A DNA stretch of 50,216 bases, taken from the NCBI GenBank assembly GCA_012516075.1, contig JAAYXE010000010.1, positions 1 through 50,216 on the forward strand. The letters run 5' to 3'. A program made the translations under genes and the position numbers. The DNA comes from Chloroflexota bacterium (GTDB lineage: Bacteria; Chloroflexota; Anaerolineae; Anaerolineales; UBA4823). This document shows, one piece after another, positions 23,420 to 33,000 of this stretch (position 1 is the first letter of the stretch; each line of letters begins with the position of its first letter). A model generated the notes under the pieces. That model made no database searches. It was not told where the DNA came from and saw only the letters and a program-made list of their open reading frames with translations.

Positions 23420-24964
23420 TCACCTGCGGCGTCTGCGCTGGACCCAGACGGCAGTCCCTGCTGCAAGTGCAGCCCCCGGCAGAAGGATTACCACGCCCAG
23501 GAAGATCAGGTTCATTGTGACCGCCTGCGGCGGGACGAGCAGCCGCTGGGTGGTCTCTTTCGGCGTGAGGTTGATCAGCGCCTCTTCGCCCACCGCCCAG
23601 TCCACCGAGTTGACGATCAGGTCGGCGTTGCCGTAGGCGCTGATGAACTCGTTGGTAATGAACTCGGCGTCGCCAAAGACCACCACCCGGCCTTCGGTCG
23701 CGAAGTTTTCGGCCGCTGCGCCCAGCGCCACCGGGCCAAAGATGTCTTCGCCTTCGTCCGGCGAGACCTCGTTGACCTGCAGGGCTTCCAGGTTGGTCTC
23801 CGCCCAGGCCTGCCCGCTGGTCGAAACCAGCAGGCTCTGGCTGGCGCCGTTCTCCCGCGCTTCCAGGGAGAGGCTGCGCGCCGAGGGCATCAGGGTTACC
23901 CAGCCAGCGAGGCTGCTGGAGATGACATGCGTGCCGAACTCGGCGCCTACCGCCACGGTTGAAGCCTGCGCGGAGCTCAGGTCCACCACCATGTCATCGC
24001 CCAGCACGATGCCCCAGTCTTCCGCCAGGTAGGCCGCCAGCGGGTCTTCCGCTTCGCCGGAATCCGCCAGCAGGGTGGGCTCCGCCAGCACCAGCAGGCC
24101 GCCGCCCCCCTCCAGGAAGCCCTGCAGCAGGTCCACCTCTTCCCGGGTCAGCGGCTGCTGCGGACCGGCCACCACCACCGCCTGTGCGTCTGCGGGGATC
24201 TGGTTCCCGGCGATCAGGTTGAGCGTGGCGACAGTGTAGTTCTTGCTTTCCAGCAGGCGCTTGAGCAGCGCCAGCGAGCCGCTGCCGCTGTCCTCCGGGC
24301 TGCGCTCGCCGTGGCCGGTGAGGAAGTAGACCGTCTGCGCCTCGGGGTTCATCAGACGCACCAGAGCGCCGGTGATCTCGACCTCAGAGAGCGCCGTGAC
24401 GATCTGCTTATTTTCGCCCAGCCAGATCACCAGCGAGCCGTCCTGCGTGATGCCCGCCTGCTCCGCGGCGACCGGGTCCTGGACCGGGTTGATGAACTCG
24501 TAGGTGAAGCGTCCCTCGCTCTGGAAGGCATACTGATCGAGGATGCTGCGCGCCTGGTCGGTGGGGCGGTCGGGGGAGAAGAAGGCCTGCACGCGCACCG
24601 GCTGCTCCAGCGCCTGCAGGGCGGCCAGGGTCTCCGGCGCCAGGGTGTAGCGCTGGTCTTCGGTCAGGTCCCAGCGCTGCGGGTTGTTGATCGCCAGGTA
24701 GTTGACCACTATCAGGATGCCGGCGAAGGCCAGCGAGAGCACCAGGGCGTTGCTGCCGTAGCGCGCCTGCCGGCCGGTGAGCAGAGCGCGGGCGCGCCCC
24801 GGGTCGAGGAAGACGAACAGCGCCAGCCCGACCACGATTAGCACCAGGCTGATCTGCAGGGGCAGGTTCCAGGCGCGCTGCACGATGAACAGCCCGGCGG
24901 AGACCAGGGCGGCCAGCAGGGCCAGAGCCAGGCCCAGGGGGGCGAAGCGCTGCCGGGCGTTCAC
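23420..24964 (-). CDS. GldG-like ABC transporter auxiliary protein (ABC_transp_aux), 514 aa
   Basis: Membrane protein with two or three N-terminal helices (about 9-30, 37-55, 70-92), a large outside part (about 100-470) and one C-terminal helix (about 485-505). NNPQRWDLTEDQRYTLAPET and VRVQAFFSPD are the usual opening of the GldG/ABC_transp_aux family (PF09822), and VYFLTGHGERSPED and VVVAGPQQPL continue it. GTG 24964 overlaps the permease stop as GTGA and has AGGAGG 5 nt upstream; a GTG two codons earlier is part of that site. In gliding Bacteroidetes GldA/F/G serve gliding and adhesin secretion. In other phyla, as here, the set is kept without other gliding genes and its cargo is unknown. 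Confidence 0.88.
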   Translation of the reverse strand: MNARQRFAPLGLALALLAALVSAGLFIVQRAWNLPLQISLVLIVVGLALFVFLDPGRARALLTGRQARYGSNALVLSLAFAGILIVVNYLAINNPQRWDLTEDQRYTLAPETLAALQALEQPVRVQAFFSPDRPTDQARSILDQYAFQSEGRFTYEFINPVQDPVAAEQAGITQDGSLVIWLGENKQIVTALSEVEITGALVRLMNPEAQTVYFLTGHGERSPEDSGSGSLALLKRLLESKNYTVATLNLIAGNQIPADAQAVVVAGPQQPLTREEVDLLQGFLEGGGGLLVLAEPTLLADSGEAEDPLAAYLAEDWGIVLGDDMVVDLSSAQASTVAVGAEFGTHVISSSLAGWVTLMPSARSLSLEARENGASQSLLVSTSGQAWAETNLEALQVNEVSPDEGEDIFGPVALGAAAENFATEGRVVVFGDAEFITNEFISAYGNADLIVNSVDWAVGEEALINLTPKETTQRLLVPPQAVTMNLIFLGVVILLPGAALAAGTAVWVQRRRRR

Positions 24965-25701
24965 CGCCACCTCCTCGATTCAACGATCACGGCGCCAGAG
25001 AAGATGCCCAGCGCGGCCAGGCTCAGGTAAAAGACCACGTCCTCCAGATCGATGATGCCCCACAGCAGGTTCTCAAAGAAGTGCTGGCCCAGGTCCAGGT
25101 AGGCAAAGATCTGCCCGCCGCCGGTCATGCCCAGCACCTGGCTCACCGGGCCGACAATCCACCACAGCAGCACGAGCACGCCCATGGTGGCGGCGAAGGC
25201 GGCGATCTGGCTGCCGAACAGCGACGAAACCCCCACTCCGATGCCCGCCAGGGCGGCGCACAGCAGCAACATCCCCAGGTAGCCGCTGATCAGCGGGCCC
25301 TGGTCGATGCCCGGGTCGACCAGCTGGTTTAAGATGAAGGGGTAAACCAGCGTCAGGGCCACGATGGTGGCCATAAAAAGGAATGCGCCCAGCCATTTGC
25401 CCAGCACCAGCTCGATATCGCGCACCGGCGCGGTGAGCAGCAGTTCGATGGTGCCCATGCGCTGCTCCTCGGCCAGCAGGCGGGTGGTAATCGCCGGCGT
25501 GGCCAGCATCATCAGCGTGGCCAGCGGGCCGAGGGTGATCTCCACCCCCGGGACGAACCCGGGCTGCAGGATGGCGATCTCCAGGTTCAGGTAAAAGTAG
25601 ATGCCCACCACCAGCAGGATGGCAAAGGCGATCAGGTAAGCCACCGGGGTGGAGAAGTAGTGGTTGTATTCGCGCCGGGCGATCGTCCAGATGTTGCGCA
25701 T
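24961..25701 (-). CDS. ABC transporter permease, GldF/NosY-like, 246 aa
   Basis: Integral membrane subunit with six hydrophobic helices. The N-terminus MRNIWTIARREYNHYFSTPVAY and the cytoplasmic segment RLLAEEQRMGTIELLLTAPV are typical of ABC-2 permeases of the GldF/NosY type. It pairs with the ATPase encoded 38 nt upstream and the GldG-like protein overlapping downstream by 4 nt. ATG 25701 gives the standard family start. The transported substrate is unknown. Confidence 0.9.
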   Translation of the reverse strand: MRNIWTIARREYNHYFSTPVAYLIAFAILLVVGIYFYLNLEIAILQPGFVPGVEITLGPLATLMMLATPAITTRLLAEEQRMGTIELLLTAPVRDIELVLGKWLGAFLFMATIVALTLVYPFILNQLVDPGIDQGPLISGYLGMLLLCAALAGIGVGVSSLFGSQIAAFAATMGVLVLLWWIVGPVSQVLGMTGGGQIFAYLDLGQHFFENLLWGIIDLEDVVFYLSLAALGIFSGAVIVESRRWR

Positions 25702-25739
25702 AAAGGCTTCCTTATCTTCTCGGGACCGCAGCGGCCCGG

Positions 25740-26684
25740 TCAGGCCTGCTTCGCGTACTCCGCCGCGGCGGGGTCTTCCCGGGTGAGCTGCAGGAAAATC
25801 TCCTCCAGGCTCAAACGCAGCGGGCGCAGTTCGAGCAGCTCGTAGCCCTGCGCGGTGATGCGGCGGGCCACCTCCGGGCGGGCTTCGACGCCCGGGGCTG
25901 CTTCGAACTCAAAACCGCCGTCTTCGCCGGGCCCGACGCCGGTCACCCCCGGCACGCCGCGCAGCAGGTCGGGCAGGCCCTCCGGCGAGCCGGCCACGCG
26001 CACGTAGAAGCGCTGGGCGCCCAGCAGGGCCGACTGCAGCCGTTCGGGCGAGTCTTCGGCCGCGATGCGCCCGCGGTTGATGATCAGCACCCGGTTGCAG
26101 ACCTGCTGGGCCTCCGACAGGATGTGAGTGGAGAGCAGCACGGTGTGCTCGCGGCCGATCTCGCGGATCAGGCTGCGCACTTCGATGATCTGCGCCGGGT
26201 CGAGCCCGATGGTGGGCTCGTCGAGGATGAGCACTTCGGGACGGTGCAGGATGGCCTGGGCCAGGCCCACCCGCTGGCGCATACCCTTGGAGAGGCTGGA
26301 GATGTAGCTGCTGGCGCGTTCTTCCATGTGCACCTGCGCGAGGACCTCGTCCACACGCGCTCCGGCGTCGGGCACATGGTAGAGGTCGGCCATGAACTTC
26401 AGGTAATCGAAGACGGTCATCTCGGGGTAGAGCGGCACCGTCTCCGGCATGTAGCCCACGCGGCGGCGCACCTCCAGCGACTGCTCGACCACGTCGAAGC
26501 CGGCGATCTCGACCTTTCCGGACGTGGGCGGCATGTACCCGCTCAGGATGCGCATGGTGGTGGTCTTGCCGGCCCCATTCGGACCGAGGAAGCCGAGGAT
26601 CTCGCCTTTTTCGGCGCTGAAGGTGAGGCGGTCGATGGCCCGTCGCGCGCCGTAGTCTTTGGTCAGCCCCTCAACACGGATCAT
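25740..26684 (-). CDS. ABC transporter ATP-binding protein, GldA-like, 314 aa
   Basis: Nucleotide-binding subunit. Walker A GPNGAGKTT (34-42), Q-loop region around YMPETVPLYPEMTV, signature LSKGMRQRVG (131-140), Walker B VLILDEP (151-157) and switch His187 (STHILSEA) are all intact. The C-terminal extension (about 215-314) with a second small domain is usual for GldA/CcmA-like ATPases. ATG 26684 has AGGAG 7 nt upstream; a longer frame exists but lacks a ribosome site. It is the first gene of a four-gene operon (ATPase, permease, GldG-like, DUF4340). The leader upstream carries a terminator-like hairpin. Confidence 0.92.
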   Translation of the reverse strand: MIRVEGLTKDYGARRAIDRLTFSAEKGEILGFLGPNGAGKTTTMRILSGYMPPTSGKVEIAGFDVVEQSLEVRRRVGYMPETVPLYPEMTVFDYLKFMADLYHVPDAGARVDEVLAQVHMEERASSYISSLSKGMRQRVGLAQAILHRPEVLILDEPTIGLDPAQIIEVRSLIREIGREHTVLLSTHILSEAQQVCNRVLIINRGRIAAEDSPERLQSALLGAQRFYVRVAGSPEGLPDLLRGVPGVTGVGPGEDGGFEFEAAPGVEARPEVARRITAQGYELLELRPLRLSLEEIFLQLTREDPAAAEYAKQA

Positions 26685-26746
26685 GGATTTCTCCTGGGTT
26701 TGCCGGTCAGCAGTGACGGGCAAATGGCTGGCAGGTCAACCGGGCA

Positions 26747-26787
26747 TACAAAAAAGCACAGCAACCGTCAGCGGCGGCAGTGCTTTC
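26747..26787 (-). promoter_or_regulatory. Terminator-like hairpin in the leader of the Gld-like ABC operon
   Basis: On the minus strand AAAGCAC...GTGCTTT (26786-26780 and 26759-26753), extended by further pairs around two mismatches, is followed directly by a T run (TTTTTTG). No minus-strand gene lies upstream to be terminated, since the neighbour hppA is divergent. The element sits about 65 nt before the ATPase start. It could be an attenuator of the operon or the end of a small RNA. Confidence 0.5.
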
Positions 26788-27057
26788 AGGGAAGGAGGGA
26801 TATCGGTTGTGATACTCCCGGGAGCATCAGGCTGGTACACTATAATACCCAACCCGAGTTAGGTTATACATTAATTGGGATGGGCGAGTCAAGTAGGCTG
26901 GGGGTTATTAATGAACTGCTAATCTGCCCGGAGGGGGACCTTCCAGGTCTTCAGCGCATAACCCACCCGGGCTACCGCCCGCCTTACCTCACCGCCCGTT
27001 CGGGTGATCAAAAATCTACGATTCGGTATATTTTTCGTCCAGTTAAACCTACTTTGC

Positions 27058-27086
27058 TTGACACATTTGCCCCGCACTTGTAGAAT
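27058..27086 (+). promoter_or_regulatory. Strong sigma-70 promoter of hppA
   Basis: Perfect TTGACA (27058-27063), a 17-nt spacer and TAGAAT (27081-27086). Transcription would begin near 27093, leaving an untranslated leader of about 290 nt. It is the best promoter in the window. Confidence 0.8.
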
Positions 27087-27385
27087 TCTTATACATACAG
27101 GTTCCACCCGGCAGACAGGCAACTGCAGTGTGCCCCCGGACACCGAGTTATCCACCCGTCTGCCTACATTCCCAGCGACACAGCCGCTGGGAACCTGATT
27201 CTCCTGACATGATGCCGATCAACATTCACACCTGAGGGGGCAAGAGAGGAGGAGATTCCGCAGCGATTCGATCCCTTACCACAACCTGTCGACCCATCCA
27301 GCGGTGAAGGTGCCGGGCATGCCCTGGATGCAGCGCACCCGCGCCGCTAATCCATTAAACCTAGCCAGTGGGAGGACACTTCTTT

Positions 27386-29761
27386 ATGTACGGGCTCAGT
27401 TCTTTCGAACAGGTGGCAATCTGGGGAGTGCTCGGCGTTGCTATCCTGGGATTGTTATACGCTCTTTTCCTCCGCACCCAGATCTTACGGGAGGATAAGG
27501 GCACAGAACAAATGCAAAATGTCTGGAATGCAATCCGGGAAGGTGCAGACGCCTACCTCAAGCGCCAGCTGCGCTCCATCCTGCCTCTGATCGTAATTCT
27601 GACCATTGCTCTGTTCGCTTCTGTCTACATCGTTGCCCCCACCCCCGAAGCCTCGGAATGGTACTGTCTTTCATTTCAAGGCGCCACACTCGAGACGGCG
27701 CGCGAATGCGGTGAGAACCTGACCCCGGCCCAGCAGAACCAGCTGCAGTGGCTGATCGGCCTGGGGCGCGCCGTGGCCTTCATCATGGGCGCCGGCTTCT
27801 CGCTCGCAGTCGGACAGATCGGCATGCGCATGGCCGTGCAGGGTAATGTGCGCGTGGCATCGGCCTCGCGCCGCTCCTTCGGCGACGCCCTGCGCATCGC
27901 CTACCGCGCCGGCACCATCACCGGTATGCTGACCGACGGCCTGGGCCTCTTCGGTGGGACGATCATCTTCATCATCTTCGGAATCGCAGCCCCAGATGCC
28001 CTGCTGGGCTTTGGCTTTGGCGGCACCCTTCTGGCTCTCTTCATGCGTGTTGGCGGCGGCATCTATACCAAAGCGGCGGATGTCGGCGCTGACCTGGTCG
28101 GTAAAGTGGAAGCCGGTCTGGCGGAGGACGACCCGCGCAACCCGGCCGTCATCGCCGACCTGGTGGGCGACAACGTCGGCGACTGCGCCGGTATGGCGGC
28201 TGACATCTTTGAATCGTACGAAGTGACGATTGTCTCCAGCCTGATCCTGGGCGTGGCCCTGTTCGCCATCACCGGCCAGCTCGAATGGATCATCTACCCG
28301 CTGCTGGTGCGCGGCATCGGCGTGCTGGCCTCCATCATCGGCACCTACCGCGTGCGCGGCGGCCAGGGTAAAAGCGGCGACGCCATGAAGGCTATCTTCA
28401 CCGGCTTCCTGACCTCGGCCGCGATCTCGGTGGTGCTCTTCGGCATCGTCGCCTTCCTTTATATGCAGGATGTCACCGGAGGCTGGTGGCGGCCCTTCCT
28501 GGCCACCACCCTCGGCGTGCTGCTGGCCATCCTGATCGACCGCCTGACCGACTACTTCACCAGCACCCACGCCCGCCCGGTGAAGGAAATCCGCGATTCG
28601 GCCGATACCGGGCCCGCCACGCTCATCCTGGGCGGTGTCTCGGTGGGTTTTGAATCCTCGGTCTGGTCGATCCTGGTGATCGCTGCGACGATTTTCGCCT
28701 CCATCCTGATCTTCGGCGGCATCACCACCGACGTGGCCGCCCAGTCCACCTTCGTGCTCTACGGCGTGGCATTGACCGGCATCGGCATGCTCACCCTCAC
28801 GGGCAACAACGTGGCCATGGACTCCTTCGGGCCGATCGCCGATAACGCCAACGGCATCGGCGAGATGGCCTGGCACGGACAGGAGGACGAGGAGACCAAC
28901 ACCGCCCGCCAGATTATGGCCGACCTGGACGCGGTGGGCAACACCACCAAGGCCATCACCAAGGGCATCGCCATCGGCTCGGCGGTAATCGCTGCGGTCT
29001 CGCTGTTTGGCTCTTTCATCACCGATGTGGGCCGTGTGGACGCGGCCGCGCTGGCCAGCGGGATCCGCGTCTCCATCCCGCAGGTCTTCGTCGGCATGCT
29101 CATCGGCGGGTCGATCCCCTGGCTGTTCTCCTCCTTCGCCATCCAGGCGGTCAGCCGGGCGGCCTCGCTGATCATTTACGAAGCCCGCCGGCAGTTCAAG
29201 CTCGGCGTGCTGGAGGGTAAAGTGCGGCCCGACTACGAACAGGCCGTAGCCCTCTCCACCGGCGCGGCGCAGAAAGAGCTTATCCCCCTGGCCCTGATGG
29301 CCGTGCTCAGCCCCATTATCGTGGGCCTGGTGCTGCAGGTGGAAGCCCTGGGCGGCTTCCTGGCCGGCATTATCCTCTCGGGGCAGCTCCTGGCGGTGTT
29401 CCTGAACAACTCGGGCGGCGCCTGGGATAACGCCAAGAAGCTCATCGAGGACGAGCCGCGCGACTTCTCGATGAACATGGGCAAAGGCTCCGAGCGGCAC
29501 AAAGCCGGCGTGGTCGGCGATACCGTCGGCGACCCGTTCAAAGACACCGCCGGCCCGGCCCTCAACCCGATGATTAAGGTGGTCAACCTGGTGGCGCTGA
29601 TCGTCGCCCCGATCATCGTCACCTATAAATCCCTGGGCATCGGCGGCTGGCTGGTGGTGCTGGTGCTGCTGGCCGTGCTGGTCTGGGCCATTATGCAGAG
29701 CAAGAAACCGGCGCCCAAGCTGAGCGAGATCGACGTCGCCGCTCCCGCGCCGGGAGATTAA
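27386..29761 (+). CDS. hppA: Membrane-bound proton-translocating pyrophosphatase, K+-independent type, 791 aa
   Basis: Integral membrane H+-PPase that couples hydrolysis of pyrophosphate to ion pumping across the membrane, saving energy in anaerobes. About 15-16 hydrophobic helices. The catalytic loop is GADLVGKVEAGLAEDDPRNP, followed by DLVGDNVGDCAGMAADIFES, with the acidic residues that hold Mg-PPi (around residues 235-275). Later GNNVAMDSFGPIADNANG and NSGGAWDNAKK are conserved. At the K+ switch the sequence is GNTTKAITKG with Lys522 and Thr525, the K+-independent signature, which points to proton rather than sodium pumping. An outer loop near residues 75-110 has two cysteines. ATG 27386 has GGGAGG 10 nt upstream. 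Single-gene unit with strong promoter and terminator. Confidence 0.96.
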   Translation: MYGLSSFEQVAIWGVLGVAILGLLYALFLRTQILREDKGTEQMQNVWNAIREGADAYLKRQLRSILPLIVILTIALFASVYIVAPTPEASEWYCLSFQGATLETARECGENLTPAQQNQLQWLIGLGRAVAFIMGAGFSLAVGQIGMRMAVQGNVRVASASRRSFGDALRIAYRAGTITGMLTDGLGLFGGTIIFIIFGIAAPDALLGFGFGGTLLALFMRVGGGIYTKAADVGADLVGKVEAGLAEDDPRNPAVIADLVGDNVGDCAGMAADIFESYEVTIVSSLILGVALFAITGQLEWIIYPLLVRGIGVLASIIGTYRVRGGQGKSGDAMKAIFTGFLTSAAISVVLFGIVAFLYMQDVTGGWWRPFLATTLGVLLAILIDRLTDYFTSTHARPVKEIRDSADTGPATLILGGVSVGFESSVWSILVIAATIFASILIFGGITTDVAAQSTFVLYGVALTGIGMLTLTGNNVAMDSFGPIADNANGIGEMAWHGQEDEETNTARQIMADLDAVGNTTKAITKGIAIGSAVIAAVSLFGSFITDVGRVDAAALASGIRVSIPQVFVGMLIGGSIPWLFSSFAIQAVSRAASLIIYEARRQFKLGVLEGKVRPDYEQAVALSTGAAQKELIPLALMAVLSPIIVGLVLQVEALGGFLAGIILSGQLLAVFLNNSGGAWDNAKKLIEDEPRDFSMNMGKGSERHKAGVVGDTVGDPFKDTAGPALNPMIKVVNLVALIVAPIIVTYKSLGIGGWLVVLVLLAVLVWAIMQSKKPAPKLSEIDVAAPAPGD

Positions 29762-29783
29762 GCCGCAGCCCGCTCGATTTTCT

Positions 29784-29820
29784 AAAGTCCAGGTCTCAGC
29801 AGTGGCCTGGACTTTTTTCT
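29784..29820 (+). terminator. Terminator of hppA
   Basis: Stem AAAGTCCAGG/CCTGGACTTT (29784-29793 and 29806-29815) followed by a T run, 23 nt after the hppA stop. Confidence 0.9.
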
Positions 29821-29943
29821 TGCGCCGGGTGCGAAAACGGGCCCGCTAATTGCAACCAGGTTTTCAATCCCGCCCTGCGGGCGCACCATCCTTACAAAAT
29901 AGTCTGTCGTGAAGAGATATATCACCATTAGTACAGGTTACGC

Positions 29944-29949
29944 TATAAT
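29944..29949 (+). promoter_or_regulatory. -10 element ahead of the TPR/PDWL gene
   Basis: Perfect TATAAT 90 nt before ATG 30039, without a convincing -35. The stretch 29821-30038 holds nothing else I can name apart from a small GCCCGC/GCGGGC palindrome near 29872. Confidence 0.4.
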
Positions 29950-30038
29950 TTGGAAGACGTCCGTCAACGCCACCCGATCCGTTTCCAACGTCTGCAATCA
30001 TCCAAAAAAGCGAGCCCAGGAACAGGAAGCAAATCATT

Positions 30039-33000
30039 ATGGCAAGAATTGCGCTGCGAGCATATACCCGGGAGATTGATAACCTGATAGAAAACGGCCA
30101 GATCGACCAGGCCATCGCCCACTGCCGGCACATCCTGAAGTCATTCCCCAAGCATGTAGACACCTACCGGCTGCTCGGAAAAGCCTACCTGGAGGGCCAG
30201 CGCTACAGCGACGCGGCCGATATCCTGCAGCGAGTGCTCTCCTCCGTCCCCTACGACTTCATCGCCCACCTGGGGATGAGCATCATCCGTGAGGACGAAG
30301 GCAACCTGGATGAAGCCATCTGGCACATGGAGCGCGCCTTCGAGGTCCAGCCGTCGAACAGCGCCATTCAGGACGAGCTGCGCCGCCTGTACGGCAAGCG
30401 CGACGGCATGGAGCCCCCCAAAGTCCGCCTGACCCGCGGCGCCCTGGCGCGCATGTACGCCAAAGGCGCCCTGTACTCGCAGGCGATCAGCGAGCTGCGC
30501 GCCGCCCTGGCGGAGGACCCCGGGCGCATCGACCTGCAGGTGCTGCTCGGCCAGGTATATGCCCAGGCCGGCATGCACCCCGAGGCGGCCGAGATCTGCA
30601 CCCAGGTGCTGCGCAAGCTGCCCTACTGCCTGGACGCCAATGAGGTCATGGTGCAGGTGATCCCCAGCACCCGGGGCGGCGAAAGCAGCGACGTCTACCG
30701 CACCCGGCTCTATGCCCTGGATCCCTACAGCGCGCATGTCTCCGAGCTGGCGCCCACCTCCGCCCAGGTCCCCGATCAGGCGGTCACTCTGGAGCGGTTC
30801 GAGTGGACGCCGGGCATGAGCGAGGACAGCCTGTCGCAGCCAGACTGGGCCGCTTCGCTGGGCGTAGAGATCAGCGGGATGCTCCCCGGTGAAGAGGAGC
30901 AGCTCCCCGACTGGCTGACCCAGGTGGTGGAGCAGACGACAGCACAGGATGAAGAGCCGGCCGCCGCGTTCGAAGAAGGGCCCGCATTCGAAGAGCAGCA
31001 GGACAGCGAGCCCGGCCCTGCGGCGGACGCAGAGATCCCTGACTGGATTAAAGAAGCCGGCTGGGGCCCGGCCAGCGGCGAATTCGACGAGGCCGCGGCT
31101 GGCGCACAGCTTTTCGATGACAGCCCGGCCGGGGGAGATGACGAGGCCCCGGCCGTGAGCGCCGAGATCCCCGACTGGCTGCGCGAACTGGCGCCGGACA
31201 GCGAACTGGAACCCCAGGCGGAAGAAGAGGCGGACGAGATTGACCAGGACCTGATGGCCTGGCTGGAGAACGCCCCCGAAGATCTGGTGCAGGGCGCTTC
31301 GATCTTTGCAGATATGGAAAGCGAAGCCGGGGAAGATGCAGAGCCCGCGGAAGCGCCGGCTGAGGAGGAGCCCCCCGCATGGCTGGAGGCTGTGGAAAGC
31401 GAAGCTCCCGAGGCGGTAGAGGAAGACATCCCCGCCTGGCTGCGCGATCTGGAGACGCCTGCGGGTGAACCCGCCGCCCCAGAAGCGGAGGTCGAACCGG
31501 AGGCAGCGGGCATGGCGGCAGAAGTGCCCGCAGAGCCGGAAGATATCCCCAACTGGCTGCGCGACTTCGAGGAGACCGCCGCTGAACCCGCCGCCCCAGA
31601 AGCGGAGGTCGAACCGGAAACTGCAGGTGCGGCAGCGGAAGTCCCCGCCGCGCCCGAGGACATCCCCGAATGGCTGCGCGACTACGAAACCCCCGCCGGA
31701 GAAGTAGAGACTGCCCCGGCTGCAGAAGAAGCGGAGGTCTCCGCCGCACCGGAGGACGTCCCCGAGTGGTTGCAGGACCTGGAAGGCACTGCGGAAGAAG
31801 CGGCTGAAGCCCCGGCTGTGGAAGGCGCAGAAGACGCCGGCCTGCCGGACTGGCTGCGCGAGATCGGGACTCCGGCGGAAGAACCGGAACCCTCCGCCGC
31901 TGAAGAACCGCTGCCCGCCTTCAGCGCCGAAGAAACCCCCGGGGAAGAATGGGCCGATGAATCCGGTGAAGAACCGCTTGCGGGCATCGAAACCGATCTC
32001 CCCGAATGGCTGCGCGAGTTCGATACCGCAGAGCAGAGCGAGGCCGGGCTGGGCGCTGCCGCAGCAGAGGAGCCGTTTGCGTGGGAGGCCGGCGCTGGTT
32101 TTGACACTGAAACGCCAGCGTTCGAGGAAGAAGAGCTGGCCAGCCGCGCCGAAGACCTGCCCGACTGGTTGAAGAACCTGGGCGAGGCCGAAGTGCCCGG
32201 GGATGAGGAAGAACTCACACCGGTCACACCGGTCGAACCGCTGCCCGACTGGCTGCAGAACCTGGATGCGGACGAGCTGATCGAAGGCGACACGCAGCCC
32301 GTGCGCCTCGCCGGCCCCGCCCCGGAAAGCGCAGAAGAAGAAGTTGAACAGGCTGCAGAAACTGCAGAGGCTGCAGAAACTGCAGGAGCTGCAGAAACTG
32401 CAGCTATAACAGAAAGCGAATTTGCTGCTGAGCAGCCGGCGGCCGCAGAAGAGAGCGCTGCCGGCGCCGGGGCGCAGGACTTCCCAGTCGAAGCGCAGGC
32501 CCCCGAGGCAGAGACTGAGGCGCCGGCCGGAGACAGCTTCGATGCCGGCATGGCCCCCGAAGACATGGACGCCGCCTTCGCCTGGCTGGAGAGCCTGGCG
32601 GTGAAACAGGGCGCAGACGAAGCGCTGCTGCTCTCGCCCGAAGAGCGCCTGGAAACGCCGCCGGAATGGGTCCAGGAAGCGCAGAGCGAAGATGAAGCGC
32701 CTGTGGAAAGCGAAGAGCCCGCCGTTCCTGAAGCGGAACCGGTCGCAGGCGCCTGGACCTTTGAAGTGCCCGCAGAGCCGGCAGGAGAGTGGGTGCCGGA
32801 AGAAGCTGCTGAAGTTCCATTCGCTGAAGAAGAACCTGCTGCAGCGGCGGGTGCAGCGCAGGAGCTGGCTGAGGCAGAGCCAATTGAACCGGCTGCGGTC
32901 GAGAGCCCAGAAGGGGAAGCCGGTGAATATATCTCCCTCGGCGCGCAGGTCTGGGAGGCGCAGCCGGCAGAGACAGAGCCGGCCGCTGAGTGGGTGCCCG

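Larger units (their letters stand above)
26685..27385. other. Divergent intergenic region between the ABC operon and hppA
   Basis: It holds the attenuator-like hairpin (26747-26787), AT-rich boxes around 26838-26850 that read TATAAT on the plus and TATTAT on the minus strand, a CCTTCCAGGTCTTC repeat word (26938-26957), the hppA promoter (27058-27086) and a long hppA leader with a CCCAGCG/CGCTGGG hairpin (27171-27191). No gene is supported on either strand. Confidence 0.6.

Noticed and set aside
26919..27155. 78-codon minus-strand frame over the hppA promoter
   Set aside because: No ribosome site or conserved features, and it overlaps a near-consensus promoter on the other strand.
27671..29500. 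609-codon frame antisense to hppA
   Set aside because: The His/Gly/Asp-rich product is a mirror of the conserved pyrophosphatase codons.
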